This document shows positions 1 through 6,462 of a DNA stretch of 10,638 bases, one piece after another. A program made the position numbers and the translations under genes. Each line of letters begins with the position of its first letter. Within the stretch, counting starts at the first letter, position 1. Source of the stretch: Beijerinckiaceae bacterium. GTDB taxonomy: Bacteria; Pseudomonadota; Alphaproteobacteria; Rhizobiales; Beijerinckiaceae. Under the pieces are notes generated by a model. It worked only from the letters and a program-made list of their open reading frames with translations. It searched no databases and was not told the DNA's origin. The stretch spans positions 1 through 10,638 of the forward strand of contig DAIESR010000112.1 of assembly GCA_027346205.1 (NCBI GenBank). Reading direction: 5' to 3'.

Positions 1-3
1 AAA

Positions 4-57
4 AGCGAGTGCATTTTCGGACGCAGAACCGGCATCCACATTTGCTGAAAATGCGCT
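4..57. repeat. Short palindromic intergenic repeat
   Basis: The outer arms GCATTTTC (11-18) and GAAAATGC (47-54) are perfect inverted repeats, and AGC (4-6) can pair with GCT (55-57). The 28-base interior contains CGGACGCAGAACCGG and a CCACATTTGCTG segment. From memory this resembles a family of dispersed palindromic elements seen between genes in Rhizobiales genomes; I could not search for other copies. A degenerate partial relative may sit at 5659-5699. It probably lies outside coding sequence and could fold in DNA or RNA. The inverted repeat is seen directly; membership of a family is recollection. Confidence 0.5.
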
Positions 58-76
58 GGCTTGGAGGAGGACGCGA

Positions 77-193
77 ATGGCAGTCGGTCACATTTTGGCC
101 GTCAAGCCCTATGAGGTTCGCTTTCGTACTGCTTCGATTGCACGGATGCACCCATGTGATCTGGGCGATTGGGAGGCGGCGGGTTCTGCGTAG
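77..193 (+). CDS. Candidate small ORF (38 aa) upstream of chvI
   Basis: An ATG at 77 is preceded by the near-perfect Shine-Dalgarno GGAGGAGG (63-70) with a 6-base spacer, and the frame runs 38 codons to a TAG at 191-193. The predicted peptide begins MAVGHILAVKPYEV and ends DWEAAGSA; it has no transmembrane segment and no family I recognise. Against it, G or C occupies only about 55% of third codon positions by hand count, less than expected for genes in this GC-rich genome. It could be a small protein, a leader peptide for chvI more than 200 bases downstream, or a chance frame. The ribosome binding site is the only positive evidence. Confidence 0.25.
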   Translation: MAVGHILAVKPYEVRFRTASIARMHPCDLGDWEAAGSA

Positions 194-419
194 GAAGCGG
201 GGCATGTCCTTATGGAAAAGTCTTATGGCTCTTCCGGGATATGGTTCAAGCGGCAGCTGCGGCGCGAAACCGCTTGTCCCCTTCAGGGACAGTTCCGAGG
301 GGCTCTTGCGCCCCTAGGTGCACCGTAAGGCGGCGTTTGATGTCGCGGATAGATGTCGCCAACAGTTAATGACTCGTCTTCGAGCATTGAAGGCTCATCT
401 TCGAACACAAGGACTCCGA
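194..419 (+). promoter_or_regulatory. chvI upstream region with two tandem stem-loops
   Basis: No convincing protein is encoded here. Two adjacent hairpins are visible: TGTCCC (275-280) pairs with GGGACA (286-291) around a 5-base loop, and AGGGGC (298-303) pairs with GCCCCT (310-315) around a 6-base loop. Neither is followed by a run of T, so they are not ordinary intrinsic terminators. They may belong to the chvI 5' leader, or close a transcript that begins upstream. I could not assign convincing -35 and -10 boxes for chvI, so the promoter itself is not located. Confidence 0.4.
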
Positions 420-1121
420 ATGCCGACAATCGCCCTGGTCGATGATGACCGCAACATTCTCACATCCGTGTCCATCGCTCTCGAAGGCGAGGGCTATCGT
501 GTCCAAACCTATGCGGACGGCTCTACCGCGCTCGACGGATTGAAGACCAATCCGCCCGATCTCGCGATTTTCGATATTAAAATGCCGCGCATGGACGGGA
601 TGGAACTGTTGCGGCGGTTGCGGCAGAAATCGGACCTCCCAGTCATTTTCCTTACTTCGAAAGACGATGAAATCGACGAATTGTTCGGCCTTAAGATGGG
701 CGCCGACGATTTTATCCGTAAGCCGTTTTCGCAGCGGCTCTTGGTCGAGAGAGTCCGCGCGATCCTGCGGCGGGCCAATCCGAAGGAAGCTGCGACGCAA
801 AAGGAATCGGAAGCCAAGATCCTTGAGCGCGGCCTGTTGAAGATGGACCCGGAGCGCCACACCTGCACCTGGAAGAACGAGCCGGTGACGCTCACGGTGA
901 CCGAGTTTCTGATCCTTCAAGCGCTCGCCACGCGGCCGGGTGTCGTCAAGAGCCGCAATGCGCTGATGGATGCGGCCTATGATGATCAAGTTTATGTGGA
1001 TGATCGCACCATCGACAGCCACATCAAGCGGCTGCGCAAGAAGTTCAAGGCCGTCGATGACGAATTCGAAATGATCGAGACGCTTTATGGTGTCGGCTAT
1101 CGTTTCAAGGAAAGCGCCTGA
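420..1121 (+). CDS. chvI: ChvI/BvrR-type OmpR-family response regulator
   Basis: This is the DNA-binding response regulator of the ChvG-ChvI (BvrS-BvrR) system, which in alphaproteobacteria controls envelope, acid-response and host-interaction genes. The 233-residue product has a receiver domain (about 1-120) with the acidic cluster DDD at 8-10, phosphoacceptor D52 in [11 protein letters not shown]79 and K101 in RKPFS. An OmpR-type winged helix follows at about 130-230, containing [27 protein letters not shown] and the final YGVGYRF. I chose the ATG at 420 because it gives the family-typical start [10 protein letters not shown] and has AAGGA at 409-413, six bases upstream; the frame is open further upstream (GTG 318, ATG 369) but that extension looks nonfamily. 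It is followed by its sensor kinase chvG after a structured 148-base spacer. Confidence 0.95.
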   Translation: MPTIALVDDDRNILTSVSIALEGEGYRVQTYADGSTALDGLKTNPPDLAIFDIKMPRMDGMELLRRLRQKSDLPVIFLTSKDDEIDELFGLKMGADDFIRKPFSQRLLVERVRAILRRANPKEAATQKESEAKILERGLLKMDPERHTCTWKNEPVTLTVTEFLILQALATRPGVVKSRNALMDAAYDDQVYVDDRTIDSHIKRLRKKFKAVDDEFEMIETLYGVGYRFKESA

Positions 1122-1173
1122 CATGTTCGTCGAAAGGTCGGCTCATGCGGCCTGACTTTTCGGTTTTTAGAAG

Positions 1174-1213
1174 ATCAGACCCGCAGGGGGACCGGCTGCG
1201 GGACAAATCTGAT
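1174..1213 (+). promoter_or_regulatory. Long stem-loop in the chvI-chvG spacer
   Basis: CCCGCAG (1180-1186) pairs perfectly with CTGCGGG (1196-1202) around a 9-base loop. The outer ATCAGA (1174-1179) pairs with TCTGAT (1208-1213), leaving a 5-base bulge ACAAA on the 3' side. That gives 13 base pairs between two genes that are normally cotranscribed. No T-run follows, so a strong intrinsic terminator is unlikely. Partial attenuation, an RNA processing site or an mRNA stabiliser setting the regulator-to-kinase ratio are possible. The pairing is seen; the function is inferred. Confidence 0.5.
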
Positions 1214-1269
1214 GCGACAACAATAGGCAAGAGCGGCAGCGCCGACCGCATCGGAGGGTCTGAAGGCGG

Positions 1270-3123
1270 ATGAGCGTCGAAGCGCAAGACGACGAAGAAA
1301 TACGGGGAGAGATCATCGCGCGGCGCCGCCCCCGGCGCATCAGGCGCAATGTGATCGTCCGCTTTCTGTTGCGAGCCAGAGCCTTGGAGCGGGCCATCGC
1401 AAACAGGTTCTCCTCTTCGCTCACCCGCCGTATCGTCGTTCTCAATCTCGGCGGGCTCGTCGCGCTTCTCGTCGGCTTCCTTTATCTCAACCAGTTCCGC
1501 GAGGGGTTGATCGACGCGCGCGTGCAGAGCCTGCAGACGCAGGGCGAGATCATCGCCGCGGCGATCGCGGCCTCGGCCACGGTCGAGACCGATTCGATCA
1601 CCATAGATCCGGAAAAACTGCTGCAATTGGCGCCGGGCGAAAGCTATGGCGGCTCCGACGAAAGCCGGCCGTCGCTCGAATTTTCGATCAATCCCGAGCG
1701 GATCGGGCCGGTGCTGCGCCGGCTCGTATCGCCGACCAAGACGCGGGCCCGCATCTATGATCGCGACGGCGATCTCCTGCTCGACTCCCGTGCCCTCACC
1801 GATCGCGCCAATATTCTGCGCTATGATTTGCCCGCGGCTGCGCCGCCGGAAGATCGGACGAACTGGCTCGAGAACCTATGGAATCGGGTGAAGGGCTATT
1901 TCGGCTATACGAACCTGCCGATCTATGAGGATATCGGGGTCGGCAATGGTAAAGCCTATCCCGAGGTGGGGAAGGCTTTGAGTGGCACCGCTCAGTCCAT
2001 CGTGCGGGTCAATGCGAAGGGCGAGACCATCGTTTCGGTCGCGGTGCCCATCCAGCTCTTCCGCAGCGTCCGCGGCGCTTTGCTGCTGTCGACGCGGGGC
2101 GGTGACATCGATGCCATCATCGCCTCGGAACGCTGGGCGATCATTCGCATCTTTCTCGTCTCAGCCTTCATCATGCTGCTCTTGTCGTTCTTCCTGGCCG
2201 GAACGATCGCCGAGCCCATGCATCGGCTCGCGGAGGCGGCCGAGCGGGTGCGCCGCGGCATCAAGTCGCGCCAGGAGATTCCTGACTATACTTCGCGCAG
2301 CGACGAGATCGGCCATCTCTCCGGCGCGCTGCGCGACATGACCCAATCGCTCTACAATCGAATCGATGCGATCGAGAGCTTTGCCGCCGATGTCGCGCAT
2401 GAGCTCAAGAATCCGCTGACCTCGTTGCGCAGCGCGGTCGAGACCCTCCCCAATGCGCGGACCGAGGAATCGAGCCAGAGGCTGCTCGCCATCATCAAGC
2501 ATGATGTCCGCCGGCTCGACAGGCTCATCAGCGATATTTCAGACGCGTCGCGCCTCGATGCCGAACTCGCGCGTGCCGACATGGCGCCGGTCGATATCGC
2601 CCGTATCCTGACCACTGTGGTTGTCATGTCGAATCAGGTCGGCGACGGTAAGGGCGTGCGCGTCACGCTCGATGTCGCGCACGGCGCGGCGGAAGACGAT
2701 GCGCGCAAAATGAGCTTCAAGGTTCTCGGCCATGATTCGCGCCTGGGTCAGGTCTTTAACAATTTGATCGACAATGCGAAATCCTTCTCGAATGCCGGTG
2801 GCAACGTGCGCGTCGCCTTGCGTCCTGCCAAGGCGGCGGCGGAAAGCGGCCTGCCTGGTGAGGGCTTCGAAATCATTGTCGATGATGATGGGCCAGGCAT
2901 ACCCGCCGATGCCTTCGAACGTATTTTCGAGCGTTTCTACACCGACCGGCCGGGTCAAGGCTTCGGTCAGAATTCCGGGCTCGGCTTGTCGATCTCCCGC
3001 CAGATCATCGAAGCCCATGGCGGCCGTATCCGAGCGTTGAATCGCTTGGCTCCGGTAAAGGACGCTACCGAGCCCTATATCCATGGCGCGCGGTTTGTCG
3101 TCTGGCTGCGGGCAGCGCGTTGA
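1270..3123 (+). CDS. chvG: ChvG/BvrS/ExoS-type sensor histidine kinase
   Basis: This is the inner-membrane sensor kinase that phosphorylates ChvI. The 617-residue protein has an arginine-rich cytoplasmic N-terminus, a first membrane segment at about 55-73, a periplasmic sensor region to about 288 and a second membrane segment at about 289-311. A HAMP linker leads to the dimerisation/phosphoacceptor domain with H377 in FAADVAHELKNPL. The ATPase domain shows the N box (FNNLIDNAKSF, about 496-506), G1 (DDDGPGIP, 538-545), the F box (FERFYTDRP) and G2 (SGLGLSIS, 569-576). All catalytic motifs are intact, so it should be active. The start ATG has GGAGGG at 1253-1258. Its last codons overlap the TTG start of hprK in a TTGA, suggesting coupled translation. 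Confidence 0.95.
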   Translation: MSVEAQDDEEIRGEIIARRRPRRIRRNVIVRFLLRARALERAIANRFSSSLTRRIVVLNLGGLVALLVGFLYLNQFREGLIDARVQSLQTQGEIIAAAIAASATVETDSITIDPEKLLQLAPGESYGGSDESRPSLEFSINPERIGPVLRRLVSPTKTRARIYDRDGDLLLDSRALTDRANILRYDLPAAAPPEDRTNWLENLWNRVKGYFGYTNLPIYEDIGVGNGKAYPEVGKALSGTAQSIVRVNAKGETIVSVAVPIQLFRSVRGALLLSTRGGDIDAIIASERWAIIRIFLVSAFIMLLLSFFLAGTIAEPMHRLAEAAERVRRGIKSRQEIPDYTSRSDEIGHLSGALRDMTQSLYNRIDAIESFAADVAHELKNPLTSLRSAVETLPNARTEESSQRLLAIIKHDVRRLDRLISDISDASRLDAELARADMAPVDIARILTTVVVMSNQVGDGKGVRVTLDVAHGAAEDDARKMSFKVLGHDSRLGQVFNNLIDNAKSFSNAGGNVRVALRPAKAAAESGLPGEGFEIIVDDDGPGIPADAFERIFERFYTDRPGQGFGQNSGLGLSISRQIIEAHGGRIRALNRLAPVKDATEPYIHGARFVVWLRAAR

Positions 3124-3623
3124 GCGACGAAGCTTTGGCGAACGTCGCGCGAGACGCGGGTGGTGCCGAGGCGCATGTGACAATCCATGCGAGCGCGGTC
3201 GTTTTTGGGGAGGCCGGAATCCTGATCCGCGGCCCTTCTGGCGCTGGAAAGAGCAGCCTCGCCATGAGCCTGCTGAGCCTGGCGGCACAAGTGGGCCGCT
3301 TTGCCCGACTTGTCGGGGACGACCGCATCGAGCTTTCCCGCCACGGCGGCCGGCTTGTTGCCCGCGGGCATGCCGCGATCCAAGGCATGATCGAGCTGCG
3401 CGGCCAAGGCATTGTTCGGCTCCCCTATGAGCCAGCTGTTGTTCTACGGCTCGTCGTCGATCTGTTACCGTTGGAACAACTGGCCCGTTACCCGGCCGAT
3501 ACCGAGCTAAATGTGGAAGTTTGTGGTGCAAAACTGCAACGCTTGGCTTTGCCGGAAAGCCGAAGCAGTTATGACTGCGCCTGCCTTGTCATGGCGCGTC
3601 TTCAACAGGATGGCACAATCTGA
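3120..3623 (+). CDS. hprK: HPr kinase/phosphorylase, short alphaproteobacterial form
   Basis: The 167-residue product matches the C-terminal catalytic domain of HPr kinase/phosphorylase, which phosphorylates HPr on its regulatory serine and can reverse the reaction. The Walker A loop GPSGAGKS is at 38-45, the acidic LVGDDRIEL follows at 64-72, and IQGMIELRGQGIV at 87-99 corresponds to the family signature. Classical Firmicutes enzymes are about 310 residues; the N-terminal domain is absent here, as is usual in alphaproteobacteria. The TTG at 3120 overlaps the chvG stop (TTGA). A later GTG at 3177 is an alternative that would start nearer the conserved VTIHASAV. Its likely substrate, HPr, is encoded at 4261. 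A small inverted repeat begins at the stop codon (3621-3638), followed by only three T. Confidence 0.9.
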   Translation: MSDEALANVARDAGGAEAHVTIHASAVVFGEAGILIRGPSGAGKSSLAMSLLSLAAQVGRFARLVGDDRIELSRHGGRLVARGHAAIQGMIELRGQGIVRLPYEPAVVLRLVVDLLPLEQLARYPADTELNVEVCGAKLQRLALPESRSSYDCACLVMARLQQDGTI

Positions 3624-3838
3624 CGCTTGGGCGCGTCATTTCACTTGCCAAGTGCATCGCAACGCACAAAATGGCGCCTCAAATTAGATGAGACGGTAAT
3701 TGTCCCGACAGTCATCCGAAGAGTCTTCGGCCGCAATATAGGCTACCCCGGCGCCAGGGCGGTTTCCAGCTGCGCTGTGCGGGTGTCGGAATCCAAGCCG
3801 GCGCCGTTACATAACGAGGGAGCGGATTACGCGCGGAG
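3624..3838 (+). promoter_or_regulatory. hprK-manX intergenic region with a 15-base palindrome
   Basis: This 215-base gap breaks the otherwise overlapping chvG-hprK and manX-ptsH-yjbQ gene strings, so manX may have its own promoter here. CCGAAGAGTCTTCGG (3716-3730) is a perfect inverted repeat around a central G and could be an operator or a small hairpin. TATAGG at 3738-3743 just downstream is a weak -10 candidate, but no good -35 sits at the right distance. No protein or gene remnant is recognisable; in several Rhizobiales I recall a rapZ homologue at this place, and none is present. Confidence 0.35.
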
Positions 3839-4264
3839 ATGCTGAATGAACCGGTGCGTTCGATGATAGGAATGGTCCTTGTGACCCACGGACATCTGGC
3901 GACCGAGTTCCGCGCGGCGTTGGAACATGTCGTCGGCCCGCAAAAACAGATCGCGACCGTATCGATTGGTCCGGAAGACGACATGGAGCAGCGCCGCAAA
4001 GACATTCTCGAGGCCGTCAAGGACGTCGATGCCGGCGACGGCGTCGTCGTCCTGACCGACATGTTCGGTGGAACCCCCTCCAATCTCGCGATCTCCGTGA
4101 TGAATGGCGGACATATCGAGGTCGTTGCCGGCATCAACCTGCCGATGTTGATCAAGCTCGCCTCGGTTCGCGATGTCGCGAGCCTTGAACAGGCGGTCAT
4201 TCAGGCGCAAGACGCCGGCCGGAAATATATCTATGTCGCGAGCCGTGTGCTCGGCGGAAAATGA
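3839..4264 (+). CDS. manX: PTS EIIA component, mannose family
   Basis: This 141-residue cytoplasmic protein is the EIIA domain of the mannose class. It accepts phosphate from HPr on a histidine, here H17 in LVTHGHLA. The conserved DMFGGTPSNLA (74-84) and GINLPMLIKLA (98-108) confirm the family. No EIIB, EIIC or EIID gene is nearby, so it probably acts as a regulatory phosphoprotein in the rhizobial PTS rather than in sugar uptake. The start is uncertain: ATG 3839 has GGAG immediately adjacent and GAGGGAG further up, whereas ATG 3863 would give the family-like N-terminus MIGMVLVTHG but has no clear ribosome binding site. The stop overlaps the ptsH start in an ATGA, indicating coupled translation with its phosphodonor. 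Confidence 0.92.
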   Translation: MLNEPVRSMIGMVLVTHGHLATEFRAALEHVVGPQKQIATVSIGPEDDMEQRRKDILEAVKDVDAGDGVVVLTDMFGGTPSNLAISVMNGGHIEVVAGINLPMLIKLASVRDVASLEQAVIQAQDAGRKYIYVASRVLGGK

Positions 4265-4599
4265 GCAAGACCGATCCTTCCTCCATCGATAGCGAGGATT
4301 GCCAACCCTCATCGCCGCTGCCCGAAGGCTTCATCGCCCGCGAGTTGATGATCATCAACCGCAAGGGGCTGCATGCGCGTGCCACCGCGAAGCTCGTCCA
4401 GTGCATCGAGGCTTATGACGCCGAAGTGTTGGTCAGCCGTGGCAGCGAGACGGTCGGCGGCAGTTCCATCATGGGCATATTGACGCTCGGCGCTGGTCCC
4501 GGTACGACGATTCGCGTCGCCGCCAAAGGCCATGATGCCGCCGATCTCCTGGCCGCTGTCGAACTCCTCATCGGCGATCGTTTCGGTGAGGATGAGTGA
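4261..4599 (+). CDS. ptsH: HPr phosphocarrier protein
   Basis: HPr carries phosphate from EI to EIIA. The 112-residue product has the active histidine H38 in NRKGLHARATAKLV. S69, 31 residues later in GGSSIMGILTL, corresponds to the regulatory Ser-46 phosphorylated by HPr kinase, so both phosphorylation sites are kept and match the upstream hprK. Compared with the roughly 85-90 residues usual for HPr there is an extra N-terminal stretch of about 25 residues, acidic and rich in S and P and likely disordered; no better internal methionine restores the short form before M30. It overlaps manX by 4 bases and shares one base with the following yjbQ start. Confidence 0.93.
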   Translation: MSKTDPSSIDSEDCQPSSPLPEGFIARELMIINRKGLHARATAKLVQCIEAYDAEVLVSRGSETVGGSSIMGILTLGAGPGTTIRVAAKGHDAADLLAAVELLIGDRFGEDE

Positions 4600-5018
4600 T
4601 GCGTCAGGCTTTGCATCGGCTCGCGGTCGCGACACAAGGCAAAAGCTTGGTCGAGATTACGGCCGAGGTCACCCAGTGGGTTTCGGCCCAAGCGATGACG
4701 ACCGGCCTCGTAACGCTCTTCTGCCGACATACCTCCGCATCGCTGCTCATTCAGGAGAATGCTGATCCTGACGTGCGCAAGGATCTTGAGGATTTTTTTG
4801 CACGGATCGCGCCGGAAGGCCGTGGCCTCTATGTGCATGAGAATGAAGGTCCAGACGACATGCCGGCGCATATTCGTTCGGCGCTGACGCAAACTCAGAT
4901 GTCGATTCCCGTTGAAGCCGGGCGCATGGTGCTTAGCACTTGGCAGGGCATTTTTCTCTTCGAGCACCGACGTGGCGCCCATCGTCGCGAGATCGTGCTC
5001 TCGCTGATGGGGGAATGA
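4599..5018 (+). CDS. YjbQ family protein (UPF0047)
   Basis: This 139-residue protein belongs to the YjbQ/UPF0047 family, often labelled secondary thiamine-phosphate synthase because the E. coli member can partly replace ThiE; its real physiological substrate is not settled. Conserved segments are HTSASLLIQENADPDV (44-59), DDMPAHIRSAL (86-96) and STWQGIFLFEHR (113-124). Their histidines and acids (H44, E53, D87, H91, E122, H123) form the likely metal or active site. I chose ATG 4599 over the adjacent GTG 4596 because GAGGA at 4588-4592 is well placed and the ATG shares its A with the ptsH stop. It is the last gene of the plus-strand run and meets thpR tail to tail with 13 bases between. Confidence 0.88.
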   Translation: MRQALHRLAVATQGKSLVEITAEVTQWVSAQAMTTGLVTLFCRHTSASLLIQENADPDVRKDLEDFFARIAPEGRGLYVHENEGPDDMPAHIRSALTQTQMSIPVEAGRMVLSTWQGIFLFEHRRGAHRREIVLSLMGE

Positions 5019-5031
5019 AGCATTCGTCGCA

Positions 5032-5565
5032 TTATCCCAGCGGATAGGCGGCCTCGACGACATAAGGACCGCCACCTGTCGACGTGCGGGAGGAGAAGAG
5101 GACGAAGCGCGTCGCCTCGAACCGCCGTGAGAAGAAAAATCCGCGTGCTGCAAGATAGCCGGCGACGGCCGGGGCCGAGGCATCGCGCAGCCGGGCGAGG
5201 GTTACATGCGGCGTGAATTTCCGCGGCTCCGGCGGAATGCCGATGCGCCGCATCAGCCGTTCTTGCTCGGCCTGGAGCTCGACGAGCGGCTGGGCGGGCT
5301 TGGCTTTCGCGACAATGGCGCGCGGCCGCCCGCCGCCGAAAGAATCGAGCGTTTCGAGCGTCACTGTAAAGGCCCGCCGGCGAATCTGCCCCAGCGTCGC
5401 GAAAACGTCGCGTGCTGTCGCATCGTCGATATCGCCGATAAAGCGCAAGGTGAGATGATAGTTTTCGACATCGATCCAGCGCGCGCCGGAGATTCCGCCG
5501 CGCATGTTCGCGAGATCCATTGCAATGTCGGAGGGGATCTCGAGGCCCGTGAAAAGACGGAGCAT
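5032..5565 (-). CDS. thpR: RNA 2',3'-cyclic phosphodiesterase (2'-5' RNA ligase family)
   Basis: The 177-residue product is a two-histidine (2H) phosphoesterase of the LigT/ThpR type, which opens 2',3'-cyclic phosphates on RNA ends and can join certain tRNA halves in vitro. Both signature HxTx motifs are present: HLTL at 37-40 in NYHLTLRFIG, and HVTL at 120-123 in FTPHVTLARL, forming the twofold catalytic site. Length and spacing fit the family. The ATG at 5565 is preceded on the minus strand by AAGGAGGGACCT, an excellent ribosome binding site; an upstream in-frame TTG at 5580 is less likely. It lies downstream of tesA on the same strand, but a 185-base gap suggests its own promoter. Confidence 0.93.
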   Translation of the reverse strand: MLRLFTGLEIPSDIAMDLANMRGGISGARWIDVENYHLTLRFIGDIDDATARDVFATLGQIRRRAFTVTLETLDSFGGGRPRAIVAKAKPAQPLVELQAEQERLMRRIGIPPEPRKFTPHVTLARLRDASAPAVAGYLAARGFFFSRRFEATRFVLFSSRTSTGGGPYVVEAAYPLG

Positions 5566-5750
5566 AGGTCCCTCCTTCAAGAAGGGCGCCAGCCGAAGAA
5601 GCTGAGCTTACTTTCAGACAGCGCGCCCTGAGTCGCTTGCCTATTTTGGACCGAATCACATTTTCGGGAAAGATCGCAGTGCAAACGTCCACAAGGCTGT
5701 TCGACCGGTCGGATATCCTCACGCCGCGCTTTCACGTCCATGTCATAAAT
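5566..5750. other. thpR-tesA intergenic region
   Basis: This gap lies between the tesA stop and the thpR start, both on the minus strand. It contains a perfect 10-base palindrome CGACCGGTCG (5702-5711). A stretch at 5659-5699 shares CATTTTCGG, GCAG, CCACA and CTG in the same order with the palindromic repeat at 4-57, but lacks the closing arm. It probably holds the thpR promoter; I cannot assign its boxes with confidence. Confidence 0.3.
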
Positions 5751-6437
5751 CTAAGTCTTTGCCGCGATCGCGCGCAGCATGGCCTCGACCTTCGGCAGGA
5801 TTCTGGCGACGATTTTCTCGACGCCGGTGCCATTGGGATGCATGCCATCGGCAAGGGTGAGGCCTTTATGCGTCGTCACCTCGTCGAGAAAGAAAGAATA
5901 GAGCGGCGCCTTATATTTCGCGGCCAGCTCCGGATAGATCCGATCGAAGGCTTGAGCATAGGCCTTGCCCAGGCTCGGTGTTGCCAGCATTCCCGCGATC
6001 AACACTTTGATATGGCGCGCTTGGAGCCGAGCGAGGATCGCATCGAGGGCTTTGCGGGTGATCGCGGGATCGATGCCGCGCAGCATGTCATTGGCGCCGA
6101 GTTCGAGAATGACGGCATCGGTGCCTTCGCCCAGGCTCCAATCGAGCCGAGCGAGCCCATCCGAGGCCGTATCGCCCGAAACGCTGGCATTGACGACGGT
6201 GACATTGAACCCATCTTTGCGAAGAGCCTTCTGAAGCACGGCGGGAAAAGCCTCGTCCGCCGGCAGAAGATAGCCGGCCGTCAGGCTGTCGCCGAAAGCG
6301 ACGAGCTTGAGGGCTGGCGCAGCATGCGCAGCAGGCCCGAAAACCGCCGGAATCAATGGGGCAAAAAGAAGCTGAACAGGAAGAACTTGGACAAGCAAGG
6401 CGCGGATGAAGCCCCGCCGCAGGCCTTTGGGCCACAC
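5751..6437 (-). CDS. tesA: Exported GDSL arylesterase/lysophospholipase, TesA type
   Basis: This is an SGNH/GDSL hydrolase of the TesA (thioesterase I/lysophospholipase L1/arylesterase) type, expected in the periplasm. Taking the GTG at 6437 gives 228 residues. Residues 1-39 look like a signal peptide with a basic start, a long hydrophobic stretch and an AHA cleavage motif before APALKLVAFGDS. Catalytic S51 is in GDSLTAGY (49-56), the oxyanion residues G88 and N116 lie in SGDT and GAND, and D197 and H200 lie in ADGMHP. All four blocks are intact. The signal contains RRGFIR, which resembles a twin-arginine motif. An in-frame ATG at 6479 gives 242 residues but would overlap the divergent ABC gene; neither start has a strong ribosome binding site. 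The tesA/ybbA divergent pairing is as in E. coli. Confidence 0.9.
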   Translation of the reverse strand: MWPKGLRRGFIRALLVQVLPVQLLFAPLIPAVFGPAAHAAPALKLVAFGDSLTAGYLLPADEAFPAVLQKALRKDGFNVTVVNASVSGDTASDGLARLDWSLGEGTDAVILELGANDMLRGIDPAITRKALDAILARLQARHIKVLIAGMLATPSLGKAYAQAFDRIYPELAAKYKAPLYSFFLDEVTTHKGLTLADGMHPNGTGVEKIVARILPKVEAMLRAIAAKT

Positions 6438-6462
6438 GCGCCGATCATCTTGTTCGGCTCTT

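Noticed and set aside
366..1124. Minus-strand frame of 252 residues opposite chvI
   Set aside because: It mirrors the strongly supported chvI gene, has no recognisable motifs and is a codon-bias shadow.
2539..3531. Minus-strand frame of 330 residues opposite chvG and hprK
   Set aside because: It spans two confirmed plus-strand genes and its product is low-complexity, rich in R, G and H, without family motifs.
3621..3638. TGACGC/GCGTCA hairpin at the hprK stop as an intrinsic terminator
   Set aside because: The stem is only 6 bp and is followed by just TTTC, too weak for a confident terminator.
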